Virus record (IMG/VR): IMGVR_UViG_3300037278_000114
Location: 1 to 64,000 of that record
Reading direction: 5' to 3' (one strand)
Source of the DNA: a virus
Length of the DNA stretch: 64,000 nt
The notes beneath the pieces are model-generated. The model ran no database searches and had not been told where the DNA came from. It saw only the letters and a list, made by a program, of their open reading frames with translations. This document shows, piece after piece, positions 33,000 to 41,939 of this stretch (position 1 is its first letter; each line of letters starts with the position of its first letter). Both the position numbers and the translations under genes were made by a program.

Positions 33000-33608
33000 C
33001 TACCAATTCTGTTCCTTGCCTTTGTTGTGCCAGAGACGGGCAGACAGGATGTCGGCACAATGGCACAGAGCCGCCATTTCCCCCATCATTCGCTCCTTGT
33101 TGGAATAATCGTGCTCACCCTCAACGTACTCCAGAGCGTTCCACTGAGTCCGGGACAGGGCAATCTCGTTCTGTTGAATGAGATTCTTGCGGAAGTTTCT
33201 CCGGTCTTCCTTGGTACGCCATGTGGGGCCGAACTCCGCCTTGAATGGCTTCTCGATGTCATGCAGGAACATGACCATCATGGCGTCTTTCAGTGTGAAG
33301 GGCAACCTACGAGGGGAAGAAGAGTACAACCATCGGAGTATATTTAGACTCTCAACAATATGGTGGGTGTACCCCCCAATCCAAGCTTGATGATTATGGC
33401 TACTACCTAATGCACTCGTGAATAACGTGGAGTATGTTTCGTACATTTCTTGAAGAGGGCGGCTCGATACTAATTCAAATAGCTCCTTTAAGCTTAGGTA
33501 GTCTACCCCCTTAACTATCACCCCCCGTTTCAAGCATTCAAGCTGGAGTTCAAGGGTCGTGAGACGCTCGTACTTGTGACCTCGTTCATCAACCGCTCTC
33601 ATTCCCAT
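33000..33608 (-). CDS. HD-domain protein (202 aa)
   Basis: HD-type residues: HNHQAWIGGYTHHIVESL, FLHDIEKPFK and CHCADILSAR. Probably a metal-dependent phosphohydrolase; related phage genes exist but the substrate is unknown. ATG 33608 preferred; the GGAGAGG is a little far. Confidence 0.75.
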   Translation of the reverse strand: MGMRAVDERGHKYERLTTLELQLECLKRGVIVKGVDYLSLKELFELVSSRPLQEMYETYSTLFTSALGSSHNHQAWIGGYTHHIVESLNILRWLYSSSPRRLPFTLKDAMMVMFLHDIEKPFKAEFGPTWRTKEDRRNFRKNLIQQNEIALSRTQWNALEYVEGEHDYSNKERMMGEMAALCHCADILSARLWHNKGKEQNW

Positions 33609-33609
33609 T

Positions 33610-34074
33610 TTAGAAACAACCTCTCCGGGTATTGTGCAGAGCCCTCGATGCAATGTTCGTGAAGGCTTCTACCAACTGAAGATAGGTCTCGTCATCGAGA
33701 CGTTCGCCGTTAGCTATCTTCATCATGTTGTCGATGATGGGCTCCCATTTCTCGTCGGACTGGAAGTTCCTTACAAAGGCAAACATGTCATACCTATAGA
33801 ACTGCAAAGCGTGGAAATTCTTTCCACTGACATGCGGAGTGTGTTCGTTCTTCTTGAGGCACAGTTCAAACGTGAGAGCTAGTTCACCGAACCGCTCCCT
33901 CGTCTTCATGTCGAAGGGGAATATAAGCAACTGACCGGGAAAGAGCTTCCCTCCGTTACCATCTCCCGTTTCGTCGGCCCCACCATTTTCTACAGTGAGG
34001 TAAAGGTGCTTGGACAGAATCTGCGTTTCACAGGCTAGGCCCAGCCAGTCGAACATACTGCTCGTACCAAACAT
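33610..34074 (-). CDS. Hypothetical protein (154 aa)
   Basis: TGATG overlap with the preceding gene. Soluble alpha/beta; no motif. One nt before the HD gene. Confidence 0.7.
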   Translation of the reverse strand: MFGTSSMFDWLGLACETQILSKHLYLTVENGGADETGDGNGGKLFPGQLLIFPFDMKTRERFGELALTFELCLKKNEHTPHVSGKNFHALQFYRYDMFAFVRNFQSDEKWEPIIDNMMKIANGERLDDETYLQLVEAFTNIASRALHNTRRGCF

Positions 34075-35627
34075 CAGATAATGTCCTCGTCGTCCAAAAT
34101 CAGTTTCTTGCGGGGAGTGGCCGGGGCCTGAGTTGCAAGCGGCTCCGGGGTGTTGACGATGCTCTCAAGGTCTTCAACGATTTGAGCACCTTCAGGGAGT
34201 ACCAGACGGGGAGTGGGTACCGGGTCGGGAACATCTTCAATGAGGAGTTCCTTGGTGGTGTCCGACTCTTCCCAGTTCGCTTCGTACTCGATAGTGACCG
34301 ATTCGGTGGGCTCGTTAACGAACCTAGCCTCCATCTCAGCATCCAGATGAATCGTTCCAGCCTCACACACATGCTCAGCCGGAAGAGCCACCGGTTCCCC
34401 CGTGGGCTCCTGCGGTTCAACGATGAGGGTCTTGGGTTCAGACTCAGCGAGTTCCTTCATACGTTCCGCCGTCCACTGAATCTCTTCCTTGGACACATCG
34501 TCCGGTACCGTGATGACAGAGGGCTTACGAACCCACGTTGGTGCGTCCTCCAACTCCGTCAACTTCTCGATGATGGCCTCGCCGCCGCCCTCATCCACAA
34601 TCGGAGTGATAGGCTTGGGGTCGCCGGTCTTGACGAACGTTCCCTTGATAGGTGTCACCGTACCGTCAGCGTTGATGACCACGGGCGTGGAGTCCTCCCC
34701 ATTGAGAGCAGCTTCAAGCTCTTCCAAGGACAACAGCTTGGCCCTCTTGTAAACGCCTTCAGCACCACCATGACCATTGGGGCACGTGTCGCCGGAGGGA
34801 GTGTTGAACTGCTTCTCACCACACTTCGAGCAGTAGGTATCGCAAGGCTTCTTGACGTAGCTCTCGTTGGCGGCGACACGAGATTCCTTCGTGTGCTGGC
34901 TCACGTAGCTAGGAATCTCGTCGGTGTCCTCTTCAAGAGGGGTGCGCTTCACCAAACCACCAGCGTCATCGTCCAAGCCGATGGCACCATTCGACTGAAT
35001 GGAGTTCCACATCGCGTTCACTTGGTCTTTGCCGAGAGCGTACTTGTCGGCCTGAGCCACCTTGCGTTGCTTGATTTCAACTTCCAGAATTTTCAACTCA
35101 GAGATGAGCGAAGGGGCGAGGTAGTCCAGCCTGTCCATGAGGTTAGAGAACTCAGAGTTCGCCATCTCCTTGATGTGGGCCGGGGTCAGCTTCAGGTCGG
35201 GAGGAAGTGTACCCCCATGGATAGCGACGGGGACGGCGAGAGCGTAGAAGGCACCGAACTGGGCACGCTGCGACTTCATCAGGTCAACGGCGTTCAGCAG
35301 TCGGGACTTCAACTTGATTACACGACGCAGAGTACGGTCGTGGTCATCGTTTATCTGACCAAGAGCGAACAGCAGTTGGCGTTGATACGCACCCTCTTGC
35401 CCTGATGGGATGTCCATCTGCAATTCGAGCGTGGGAAGGTTGGCAATCTCAGCCTTGATACGCTTGCCCATGTCATCGTAGTCAATGAGGATACCGTCCG
35501 ATTCACGCGACAGTTCATCGCGAAGTTTCAGGACTTGCTCTAGTATGGGCGTGTCTGACAACAGATGAGCCGCAGTGAAGAGGTTCAGGTTGTCAGTGGG
35601 GGTGAGGCTATTGTTGTCCGTTGTCAT
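34074..35627 (-). CDS. Hypothetical protein with a central zinc ribbon (517 aa)
   Basis: The helical N-terminal half (about 1-225) is coiled-coil-prone; a ribbon CDTYCSKCG ... CPNGH lies near 265-290; the C-terminal 200 residues are acidic and largely disordered, ending LDDEDII. Possibly a scaffold or DNA-associated protein; not recognised. Confidence 0.7.
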   Translation of the reverse strand: MTTDNNSLTPTDNLNLFTAAHLLSDTPILEQVLKLRDELSRESDGILIDYDDMGKRIKAEIANLPTLELQMDIPSGQEGAYQRQLLFALGQINDDHDRTLRRVIKLKSRLLNAVDLMKSQRAQFGAFYALAVPVAIHGGTLPPDLKLTPAHIKEMANSEFSNLMDRLDYLAPSLISELKILEVEIKQRKVAQADKYALGKDQVNAMWNSIQSNGAIGLDDDAGGLVKRTPLEEDTDEIPSYVSQHTKESRVAANESYVKKPCDTYCSKCGEKQFNTPSGDTCPNGHGGAEGVYKRAKLLSLEELEAALNGEDSTPVVINADGTVTPIKGTFVKTGDPKPITPIVDEGGGEAIIEKLTELEDAPTWVRKPSVITVPDDVSKEEIQWTAERMKELAESEPKTLIVEPQEPTGEPVALPAEHVCEAGTIHLDAEMEARFVNEPTESVTIEYEANWEESDTTKELLIEDVPDPVPTPRLVLPEGAQIVEDLESIVNTPEPLATQAPATPRKKLILDDEDII

Positions 35628-35937
35628 CAGTCGTCTCAGTCTTCTCAGGTTTCAAAAATTTACGCACTTTGTCGATGCGTATGGTTGCAGCGTTCAGGGT
35701 TTCCTTGAACTCGGTGCCACCGATGACTCCGGTGCCGAATCTCGCTGCCAGTAAGGTCTTCCACGCTGCGAGGTACAAGTCCAACCCATCCGACATAACA
35801 TCGCCGAGTTCATCTATGGTGGTAGTCTCCGGGTACTTCGATTGGACACTGGCGAAGGACTTAGTGCCTCTACCGAAGTCCTGCTCGAACCCGAACTCTA
35901 CACTGACTGTGACTCCTGTAATCTCAGGCTTGCTCAT
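35608..35937 (-). CDS. Hypothetical protein (109 aa)
   Basis: Begins MSKPEITGVTVSVEFGFEQD; a beta N-terminus and helical C-terminus. No ribosome site; TATTAG lies 5 nt before the ATG (leaderless-type). Overlaps the 517-aa gene by 20 nt. Confidence 0.7.
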   Translation of the reverse strand: MSKPEITGVTVSVEFGFEQDFGRGTKSFASVQSKYPETTTIDELGDVMSDGLDLYLAAWKTLLAARFGTGVIGGTEFKETLNAATIRIDKVRKFLKPEKTETTDDNGQQ

Positions 35938-35953
35938 GGTTACTAATACCCGC

Positions 35954-36457
35954 TTACAGGAGAATGAAGTCGAAGAGAACGTCGGGGTGCTCACGCATCA
36001 ACTTGGACTGTACTGCATAGATGGTCTCTCTCCACGCCTTGGAGTTCTCCACCGTTGAACCCGCTGATTGGACGGTGGTAACACGCACCACCATCTCGAC
36101 CTCGCTCCGCACTTCCTTGATGCCTTCCATCTCTTCGAGAGCCCAGTAGGCTGCACGACAGGCATGGCCGAGGTTGCTGATGTGAGCATCGGCCTGATTC
36201 TTGGTGATGAAACCAGTGCAGGGGCATCCGGCGTTGCCGCACATGTCTTCGGCGTGCTCACACTGATAGTGGTTGCAGCCGACGAACCCACAGCACTCGT
36301 ACCCCGGCCAGCAGTCGATGCAGTAGTCTACCCTCTCGCCGTTCTCGTCCGGGCCTCCGTAACCGAAGTACAGGTACGAGCCGCACGTGTAACAGCCCCA
36401 GCCCATCCGCTTACGCAGACCTTTGGGCACCAGACATAGCCAATTCCAATTACTCAT
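35954..36457 (-). CDS. Cys-rich protein (167 aa)
   Basis: The first 85 residues hold about 14 Cys (CYTCG, YCIDC, CCGFVGC, CGNAGCPC), enough for two or three zinc sites; a helical/beta C-terminal domain follows. ATGA overlap with the 63-aa gene. Confidence 0.75.
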   Translation of the reverse strand: MSNWNWLCLVPKGLRKRMGWGCYTCGSYLYFGYGGPDENGERVDYCIDCWPGYECCGFVGCNHYQCEHAEDMCGNAGCPCTGFITKNQADAHISNLGHACRAAYWALEEMEGIKEVRSEVEMVVRVTTVQSAGSTVENSKAWRETIYAVQSKLMREHPDVLFDFILL

Positions 36458-36641
36458 TTGGGTCTACCCATTCATCGGGGAAGTTGGGGTTCTCTTTACG
36501 CCATCGCTCTTCCTGCTCAGGGGTCAGGTGTTGGCAGCAGTCAAGGCAGTGGGGGTCTTTCATCATACCCTCGCAGCCGCAGGGGTCATAGATGCCACAC
36601 TGACAGTATTCGGTGCAGCTACAGTTCGCGTCCTTCAACAT
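36450..36641 (-). CDS. Cys-rich small protein (63 aa)
   Basis: Cys pattern CSCTEYCQCG, PCGCEG and CLDCC, followed by an acidic helix. GGAG sits in the previous gene, whose TAA overlaps this ATG (TAATG). Confidence 0.65.
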   Translation of the reverse strand: MLKDANCSCTEYCQCGIYDPCGCEGMMKDPHCLDCCQHLTPEQEERWRKENPNFPDEWVDPNE

Positions 36642-36796
36642 TACTTCATCGCTCCGTCGTAAATTTCCTGAGCCAGCTTGAGGCAGGGACACGCAGAAGA
36701 GTGGCGGTTATTCTTGACTTGGCACTGCTTACCCTCTTCCTTCCGGTCGCGTCGTGCTTCGTCTACACACTTCTGAAAAATCTTAGTCCGGCCCAT
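36641..36796 (-). CDS. Small basic protein with Cys pairs (51 aa)
   Basis: Starts MGRTKIFQKCVDEARRD and has ACPCLKLAQEIYDG; coupled to the next Cys-rich gene by TAATG. Not recognised. Confidence 0.6.
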   Translation of the reverse strand: MGRTKIFQKCVDEARRDRKEEGKQCQVKNNRHSSACPCLKLAQEIYDGAMK

Positions 36797-36803
36797 CTTC
36801 ACA

Positions 36804-36959
36804 CTACCACCAACCTTTGAAGTCCGCTACGGCCATCCAGTACCCAGTGAGAATGAAAACCGTTGAGACGACGGCCCACTCGAAACGACGACCCTTTTCT
36901 CTTATGAGACACGTGGCGATTACACTGCCGATGGTCATTCCTACGGTGTTCGCTAACAA
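36804..36959 (-). CDS. Possible small membrane protein (51 aa, TTG start)
   Basis: Two predicted membrane helices (TVGMTIGSVIATCLI and AVVSTVFILTGYWMAVA) around a basic loop. The only start is TTG with a poor site. Confidence 0.4.
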   Translation of the reverse strand: MLANTVGMTIGSVIATCLIREKGRRFEWAVVSTVFILTGYWMAVADFKGWW

Positions 36960-36990
36960 CCGTCCAACAGATGTCTACCATGAAGCTCCC

Positions 36991-37062
36991 TTAGAGTAGT
37001 TCGATTTCGCGACCACCCCACTTACTTGTGTCGAGTGTTGCCTTCTTATTAGTACCGGCTTT
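36991..37062 (-). pseudogene. In-frame coding remnant after the HNH stop
   Basis: Directly after the HNH TAA the same frame reads 23 codons (KAGTNKKATLDTSKWGGREI plus ELL) to a stop. It has no start codon. It may be the tail of a gene whose 5' part was displaced by the HNH gene, or a readthrough extension. Confidence 0.35.
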
Positions 37063-37623
37063 TTACCCCTTGCTTCCCCTCTTTATTCGGGGGATGCTGA
37101 AGCCTGATGGACTCTCGATAAAGCTGGGGCGGGACAGCCTATAAGGGCGAAGTAGTGGGCCTATAGTCAGCATTTCATCGTAAGAGTAAAAACTACCTTT
37201 GATTCGATTGCACTCCCAGCAAGATACCACACAGTTGTCTAGTGTATACCCTCTGTCATTATCCTTACGGTCTAAGTGATGTCCACTGGTGTTAGCCCTG
37301 TATCGTTTTCGAGGTAGCCATAGTATGGGGGCAGAGCAGTATGTACATTCTTCCTTTTGTGTAAAGGTCAGGAACTCCTCATAGGTTAGCTCCACAGGAT
37401 GCTGGCCTTGCTTTTTGATGCGGTTATAAGTGTGCTCATAGGGTCGTAGCCGCTCACTCCAAAACTTTGTATTAGCACACCCTCGGCACCTTCCGGGGGT
37501 GTTGTTAACTTTTAGATAGCTTTGACGGCGGGTTATTTCACACCCACAGGTTTCACACAAGAATACATACTCTACATTGTGCTTTCGCTTTACTTTGCGA
37601 ATAGCTGAAGTTGACGGTATCAT
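37063..37623 (-). CDS. HNH homing endonuclease (186 aa)
   Basis: Zinc pairs CETCGC, CRGC and CTYC; nuclease core HHLDRKDNDRGYTLDN with CWECNRIKG. The ATG overlaps the helicase stop (ATGA), a typical parasitic position. Confidence 0.9.
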   Translation of the reverse strand: MIPSTSAIRKVKRKHNVEYVFLCETCGCEITRRQSYLKVNNTPGRCRGCANTKFWSERLRPYEHTYNRIKKQGQHPVELTYEEFLTFTQKEECTYCSAPILWLPRKRYRANTSGHHLDRKDNDRGYTLDNCVVSCWECNRIKGSFYSYDEMLTIGPLLRPYRLSRPSFIESPSGFSIPRIKRGSKG

Positions 37624-39515
37624 AAAAAATCCTCGCTGGAGGGTCGGAATAGTTCCCCCCTAATGTACTTCCCCATATTCAATTTTTTGCAATGGGCCTT
37701 AAGCAGTGAAGCAAAGTCGCTGTCCTCCGACTCCATCCCGGAATCTAAATCTACAAGAAGACTATTCGACAGGAGTCCTGTCGTATGCGATTGACCCAGA
37801 ATCTTTTCGAATACCCCTTTTTTTCCTTTTAGGGTGTCTAACACATATTCGTCTATTGTACCCTTAGCAACGAGTACGTGTAGCGTACACATACTATGAG
37901 GGGATGCCATTCTCACCATCCTACCTACCAATTGAACCATGTCCCCAAATGACCATGGCAGGTCTATACAAACCATGTGAGCAGCCTGTTGAAGGTTGAT
38001 ACCTTCAATGCCAGCGGAGTTGATAACTATCAGGTCGTGGTCTGAGCTACCTTGGAACAGCCGCTTGTTGTTGTTCCGCTGGGACTCGTTCTCGTTGCCA
38101 GTGATGCGAAGGAACTTACGGTCAGTAAAATGTCCATCCTTAGTGAGCTTCTCCAACCGGTCAATGTGCATTTTATATTTTGAAAATACAATAACCTTCT
38201 CCCCAAGTAAATCCCCATCCAAAAGGTCAAGGAGTGCCTCTTCCTTGGGGCTCAGCCTCGTTGTGTAGAATTCCTTGAGATTGGCAGGGTCGAGCAGTCC
38301 GGGGTGATTGGCGACAAGCTGCTGAACACTCATCATAGTCATCAGGTTATCGGGGTCACGTTCCCGCTCGTACATATCCCCCTGCACTTTAACAAGAGCC
38401 GGTGGCAGCACGAATACCCCACTCTGGATATCGTCCAGCAGGTCAATTTGTTGGTCGCTCAAGTCAAGTGGATGATACATGGTGGTTAGTTGCGGCAGCG
38501 GTTCCTTCACCTGTCGCTGGGAGCGGCCAAGGAAGAAGGGTCGGATACCCGATTTGAACTTGGTAATGTTCTGGTAGCCCACCAGTATCATCTTCTTGCG
38601 TCCGCCCCCAATATATTGGGGTCTCATGATACAAAACTCTTCCACGAACTCAGGCATGTAGCCGAACGGGCAAATACCCAACGCCGTGGCGATGGCGTAA
38701 AATTCATTTAAACAATTTTTCATGACCGTAGCGGTGAGTCCCCATACCTTGTCGGCAGAGCGGGATAGACCAAATACTAGGTTTCTATTCGCAGTTCCCA
38801 CCCCCTTGAATTTTTGACATTCGTCAAACACAAGTATCAATCGGTCTTTATTTTCCTTGAAAACCTTAGAGTAGAATCTCATCTCCGCTGTGGTCTTCTC
38901 TTTTCCATTGACAGGGTTGCCCTCATCATCGAAGCGTCCCTCAATCTTCTTCCGAGTACCCTTGATGGAGTCATATTTTACAATCAGCACATCCTTTTTA
39001 GACCCGTGGAGAAAGTCCGTCATCTGAGCGAATCGGGCATCAGATGATTTCAACCTCCGATACCTATCCTTCATCACGAAGGGGCGTAGGTGGCTGAACC
39101 GCATGAACTCGTCGGCCCACTGCATCGTCGTACTCTTAGTTGTAACAATAACAACTTTAGTATCAGGGTTACGTTCCTTGAGCCAGCAAGCAGCCGCGAT
39201 TACAGTTAGGCTTTTACCTAACCCAACCCCATCTCCATTTATGTACTTAGGCATCCGAGTCAGATGATGAATCTGGACTTTTTGATACTCCCTCAAGATA
39301 AGGGGCTCGTCAGTATCACACTTTTTAACCACATCCCATATAGTCTTACGAAGTAAACTAGGCCACTTGAAGGGGATGGGGTTGTGGATTACTCCCGCGT
39401 CGTCTCGTTGAATATCCCACTTACGCAGTAAGAAGAGCTTCTCCAGTGTAGCTGGGTCAATCCCCTTACTATTCGTGTAGGGTGTCACCAGCGGACATTC
39501 GAGAAGCTCTTCCAT
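37620..39515 (-). CDS. SF2 helicase, SNF2-like (631 aa)
   Basis: Motif I GDGVGLGKS, motif II DECQ, motif III LTATV, motif V INLQQAA and motif VI QLVGRMVRM are all present; the DECQ and Q..GR.xR patterns fit SNF2/DNA-translocating helicases of phages. Likely replication, recombination or repair. Expressed from its own leaderless promoter. Confidence 0.9.
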   Translation of the reverse strand: MEELLECPLVTPYTNSKGIDPATLEKLFLLRKWDIQRDDAGVIHNPIPFKWPSLLRKTIWDVVKKCDTDEPLILREYQKVQIHHLTRMPKYINGDGVGLGKSLTVIAAACWLKERNPDTKVVIVTTKSTTMQWADEFMRFSHLRPFVMKDRYRRLKSSDARFAQMTDFLHGSKKDVLIVKYDSIKGTRKKIEGRFDDEGNPVNGKEKTTAEMRFYSKVFKENKDRLILVFDECQKFKGVGTANRNLVFGLSRSADKVWGLTATVMKNCLNEFYAIATALGICPFGYMPEFVEEFCIMRPQYIGGGRKKMILVGYQNITKFKSGIRPFFLGRSQRQVKEPLPQLTTMYHPLDLSDQQIDLLDDIQSGVFVLPPALVKVQGDMYERERDPDNLMTMMSVQQLVANHPGLLDPANLKEFYTTRLSPKEEALLDLLDGDLLGEKVIVFSKYKMHIDRLEKLTKDGHFTDRKFLRITGNENESQRNNNKRLFQGSSDHDLIVINSAGIEGINLQQAAHMVCIDLPWSFGDMVQLVGRMVRMASPHSMCTLHVLVAKGTIDEYVLDTLKGKKGVFEKILGQSHTTGLLSNSLLVDLDSGMESEDSDFASLLKAHCKKLNMGKYIRGELFRPSSEDFL

Positions 39516-39520
39516 TCAGT

Positions 39521-39550
39521 CTAATACTGCCTATTCCTCGTAGAGGTCAA
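39521..39550 (-). promoter_or_regulatory. Promoter TTGACC-N18-TATTAG for the helicase
   Basis: -35 at 39545-39550, -10 at 39521-39526, ATG 5 nt later. Confidence 0.6.
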
Positions 39551-39596
39551 GGGCAACAGCCACATCGACCACATCTCTTCCATCGAGGGCTGGCAA
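39531..39596 (-). CDS. Possible micro-protein (21 aa, TTG start)
   Basis: Reads LPALDGRDVVDVAVALDLYEE right after the stop of the 108-aa gene; good composition but tiny and overlapping the helicase promoter. Confidence 0.25.
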   Translation of the reverse strand: MPALDGRDVVDVAVALDLYEE

Positions 39597-39599
39597 GAT

Positions 39600-39926
39600 T
39601 TATATGGAACCATCTGTGAGTTGCTTGAAATTAGACCGGGTGACTATATCGAGCATCCACTCCTGAGGCTCCAGCAAAAGCTGAGTGGATAGGTTGACAC
39701 AGTAGAACAACACACCCGAACCATTACCTCCAATGGTGGTATAAGCCCACTGAAAGAAGAGCACGGGAGACACATCAAGTTCAAGGTCGGAGACATACGT
39801 GGGAGAGAAGAGGTCGAACTTTACATCCTCCCCACTCGTCCAACGGGCTGCGGGGAAGTTGTCATGAACAAGTTCACCAGTGGCAATCTGCTCTAGTCGG
39901 GTAGGGAAGATGAGTCTGTCCTGCAT
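39600..39926 (-). CDS. Hypothetical protein (108 aa)
   Basis: Alpha/beta protein rich in aromatic residues (VLFFQWAYTTIGGNGSGVLF). Its AAGGAG site can be hidden by an upstream CTCCTT. Confidence 0.7.
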   Translation of the reverse strand: MQDRLIFPTRLEQIATGELVHDNFPAARWTSGEDVKFDLFSPTYVSDLELDVSPVLFFQWAYTTIGGNGSGVLFYCVNLSTQLLLEPQEWMLDIVTRSNFKQLTDGSI

Positions 39927-39934
39927 CGCACACG

Positions 39935-39951
39935 CTCCTTACCTAAAGGAG
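39935..39951 (-). promoter_or_regulatory. Hairpin sequestering the ribosome site of the 108-aa gene
   Basis: CTCCTT-taggt-AAGGAG on the minus strand; the 3' arm is the Shine-Dalgarno. Similar to the hairpin at 10571-10584. Confidence 0.45.
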
Positions 39952-39989
39952 ACCCGTAGTCACACAACCATATGTAGCACAGTTCTGTG

Positions 39990-40196
39990 TTATGCTCTCA
40001 GCTTCAGAGCCTCTTCAACGAGTGAGATGTAGATGTCATCTAAGTTGTCGATGCCAAAGTGCTCTTCACTGAATCCCTTCTGTCGAAGGAGATTGCGAAC
40101 GCTCATGCCCCACATGAAGTGATCCTGTTGGCTAACAGTCTCCTACAGCTTCTTACACTCATCGAGTGTTTCTATCAGGTAACGCTTCTCAGTCAT
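39990..40196 (-). pseudogene. Small conserved-looking gene interrupted by an in-frame TAG (68 codons plus stop)
   Basis: ATG 40196 opens MTEKRYLIETLDECKKL, then TAG (40143-40145), then the same frame continues with ETVSQQDHFMWGMSVRNLLR ... GIDNLDDIYISLVEEAL to TAA at 39990. The second part resembles the DUF6794-like phage domain by pattern. Options: a single AAG-to-TAG mutation, amber suppression, or reinitiation at the ATG of MWGMSV (AGGA upstream). Confidence 0.6.
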
Positions 40197-40204
40197 GAAA
40201 CTCT

Positions 40205-40435
40205 TTAGTCTTCGTAGCCGAAGGCTTCGGGGTGCGTGTCCTCGAAGGACTCGTCGTAGCCCCCGGCACGACGGCGTTTGCGGCGACCTTCAACGACGTG
40301 TCCGTCGTCGCCAACTTCGAGTTCCCGGAGGGTCTCTTCGTCTTCGTCCTCTTCGTCATCCTCTTCATCTTCGCCTTCGTACTCGTCGTCTTCGTAGATG
40401 TCGATGTCGTCGTCTTCTTCGTCGTCGTAAAACAT
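40205..40435 (-). CDS. Very acidic small protein (76 aa)
   Basis: The first 40 residues are almost all Asp, Glu and Tyr (FYDDEEDDDIDIYEDDEY), followed by a basic GRRKRRRAGG patch. It could mimic DNA or act as a chaperone/tail-like segment. GC-skewed repetitive codons (GAC, GAA, GAG). Confidence 0.65.
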   Translation of the reverse strand: MFYDDEEDDDIDIYEDDEYEGEDEEDDEEDEDEETLRELEVGDDGHVVEGRRKRRRAGGYDESFEDTHPEAFGYED

Positions 40436-40507
40436 TTAGCCTTGTCCCCTTGATGTAGGATATTACCTACAAGTGGGGTACTTAGTTAGAAAATTTTTCC
40501 ACCTTTG

Positions 40508-40768
40508 CTACCGTTGGTACTTAGCAGAGGATAAAACGTCCATGGATGAGAATAAACCGGACACCGTAGTCAGTTCCCACTTCTTGTGGGGGTCACTGCG
40601 AACCTCAATAACGAAGGTGTCATCAATGGGGAACCGGCCAAGCTGAGGGTCTTCAATAACGACCTCACGTTCACCCCGTGGCATACCTGCCACCATCTTG
40701 GGTCGAATCCTCACGTTGGTGATGTTGATACCGTTCACCCGTAAGTGTAGTTGTGGTTTTGCTGCCAT
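40508..40768 (-). CDS. Hypothetical protein (86 aa)
   Basis: Beta-rich small domain (HLRVNGINITNVRIRPKMV). AGAGG precedes the ATG. Confidence 0.65.
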   Translation of the reverse strand: MAAKPQLHLRVNGINITNVRIRPKMVAGMPRGEREVVIEDPQLGRFPIDDTFVIEVRSDPHKKWELTTVSGLFSSMDVLSSAKYQR

Positions 40769-40782
40769 GTGATAACCTCTTA

Positions 40783-41328
40783 CTAACAGATACTCGCAGC
40801 GGAAGAATTCCGTATCAACTCTTTCAGGGTGGGGATATGGGACTCGAACCAACGCATGGACTTGCCGGGTTTACGGTTAGACTCTTGCAGCACATCATAG
40901 AGATGCCGGGGGAGCCAGCCGCTGCCGGTAGCCTTCCGATAGTCCCGGATGGTCTGGTGGACCTTACGACGCAGCCGATTCCACTCTGTACGACGGTACC
41001 GTACATCGCCCACAGCATTGTACGTTTTGATGTCAGCTTGGGTGTCTTGCTCGTAGGCATTCAGGAGGAACTTGCACGCCATCAGACGAGCGTAGACCTC
41101 CGGGTTCCATTCCTCGAACAGGGAGAAGCAGCACTCTCCTGACGGGACGGAGCGGCCTTGCGTACGCAAGGTGTAGACGTTGCGGATGTCACGTCCACAT
41201 AGGGCGCACTTCATCGGGGTCGTAGAGTGGTAATACTGAGCCCTGAAGATGAAGTTCGCGGGGTCGCCAAACCGCTCCGTAAACTCACGTCTGTTTAAGA
41301 CAGTCGTAGTGGAGAAGGCGGCTTTCAC
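40783..41328 (-). CDS. Hypothetical protein with a Zn finger (181 aa, GTG start)
   Basis: MKCALCGRDIRN and GECC form a likely treble-clef zinc site in the N-terminal third; the rest is basic and helical (RRTEWNRLRRKVHQTIRDYR), suggesting nucleic-acid binding. Confidence 0.7.
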   Translation of the reverse strand: MKAAFSTTTVLNRREFTERFGDPANFIFRAQYYHSTTPMKCALCGRDIRNVYTLRTQGRSVPSGECCFSLFEEWNPEVYARLMACKFLLNAYEQDTQADIKTYNAVGDVRYRRTEWNRLRRKVHQTIRDYRKATGSGWLPRHLYDVLQESNRKPGKSMRWFESHIPTLKELIRNSSAASIC

Positions 41329-41330
41329 TG

Positions 41331-41939
41331 TTAGTCCCGCCCACAGAAGCTATCGTCCCTGTCGTCGCTCGTATTCAAGGGGAGGGTGACATCCACCGTT
41401 ACCGACATGTGGCAGTACGGGCACTCCACGTCGAAGTAATCCCCATCACGGAAGTCGTTGATTAGCTTAGCCTCACCTTCAAGGAACTCGAACGTGGTGC
41501 GGCAGTGTCCACAGGTTGTCTTGTGCTTGCGGTCTTTCGGTTTAGTTCCGGCCTTGATGATTTTCATGATGCGTTCTCCTTGGGGAATGCTGAGGCTTAT
41601 CTCGTCAGCACCGCCCTTTTCCAAGCAGTGAATGATGGTTTCAGCGAAGTCGGCCCGAGCGATGCCAATCTGCTTCACCTTGAAGCTTCGCAATCGCCCC
41701 GAGTCCACGAACTTCTGCATTGCGGCGGTGAAGGCATCACGCTCATCGTAATTAAACTCCACGAAGAACTCAGCCTCGTTCACTTCGTTGGTGGGCAGCA
41801 CGACCATGAGGAGAAGCTGATAAGGCCAGCGACTCTCGCGAATCTCTTTGGGCATACGGTCTTCAACGTCGCGGATAGTCCAGTTCTCCGGGAGGTCGGA
41901 CAAGTCGATGGGTGGTTCTTTTTCCTTCTGCTTGCTCAT
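41331..41939 (-). CDS. Hypothetical protein with a Zn ribbon (202 aa)
   Basis: An alpha/beta N-terminal domain (about 1-130) is followed by a ribbon TCGHCRTTFEF ... VECPYCHM. ATGA-type overlap with the next gene. Not recognised. Confidence 0.7.
   Translation of the reverse strand: MSKQKEKEPPIDLSDLPENWTIRDVEDRMPKEIRESRWPYQLLLMVVLPTNEVNEAEFFVEFNYDERDAFTAAMQKFVDSGRLRSFKVKQIGIARADFAETIIHCLEKGGADEISLSIPQGERIMKIIKAGTKPKDRKHKTTCGHCRTTFEFLEGEAKLINDFRDGDYFDVECPYCHMSVTVDVTLPLNTSDDRDDSFCGRD

Noticed and set aside
34182-35405. Plus-strand open frame of 407 codons
   Set aside because: Antisense to the 517-aa gene with Arg/Leu-rich composition and no start signal.
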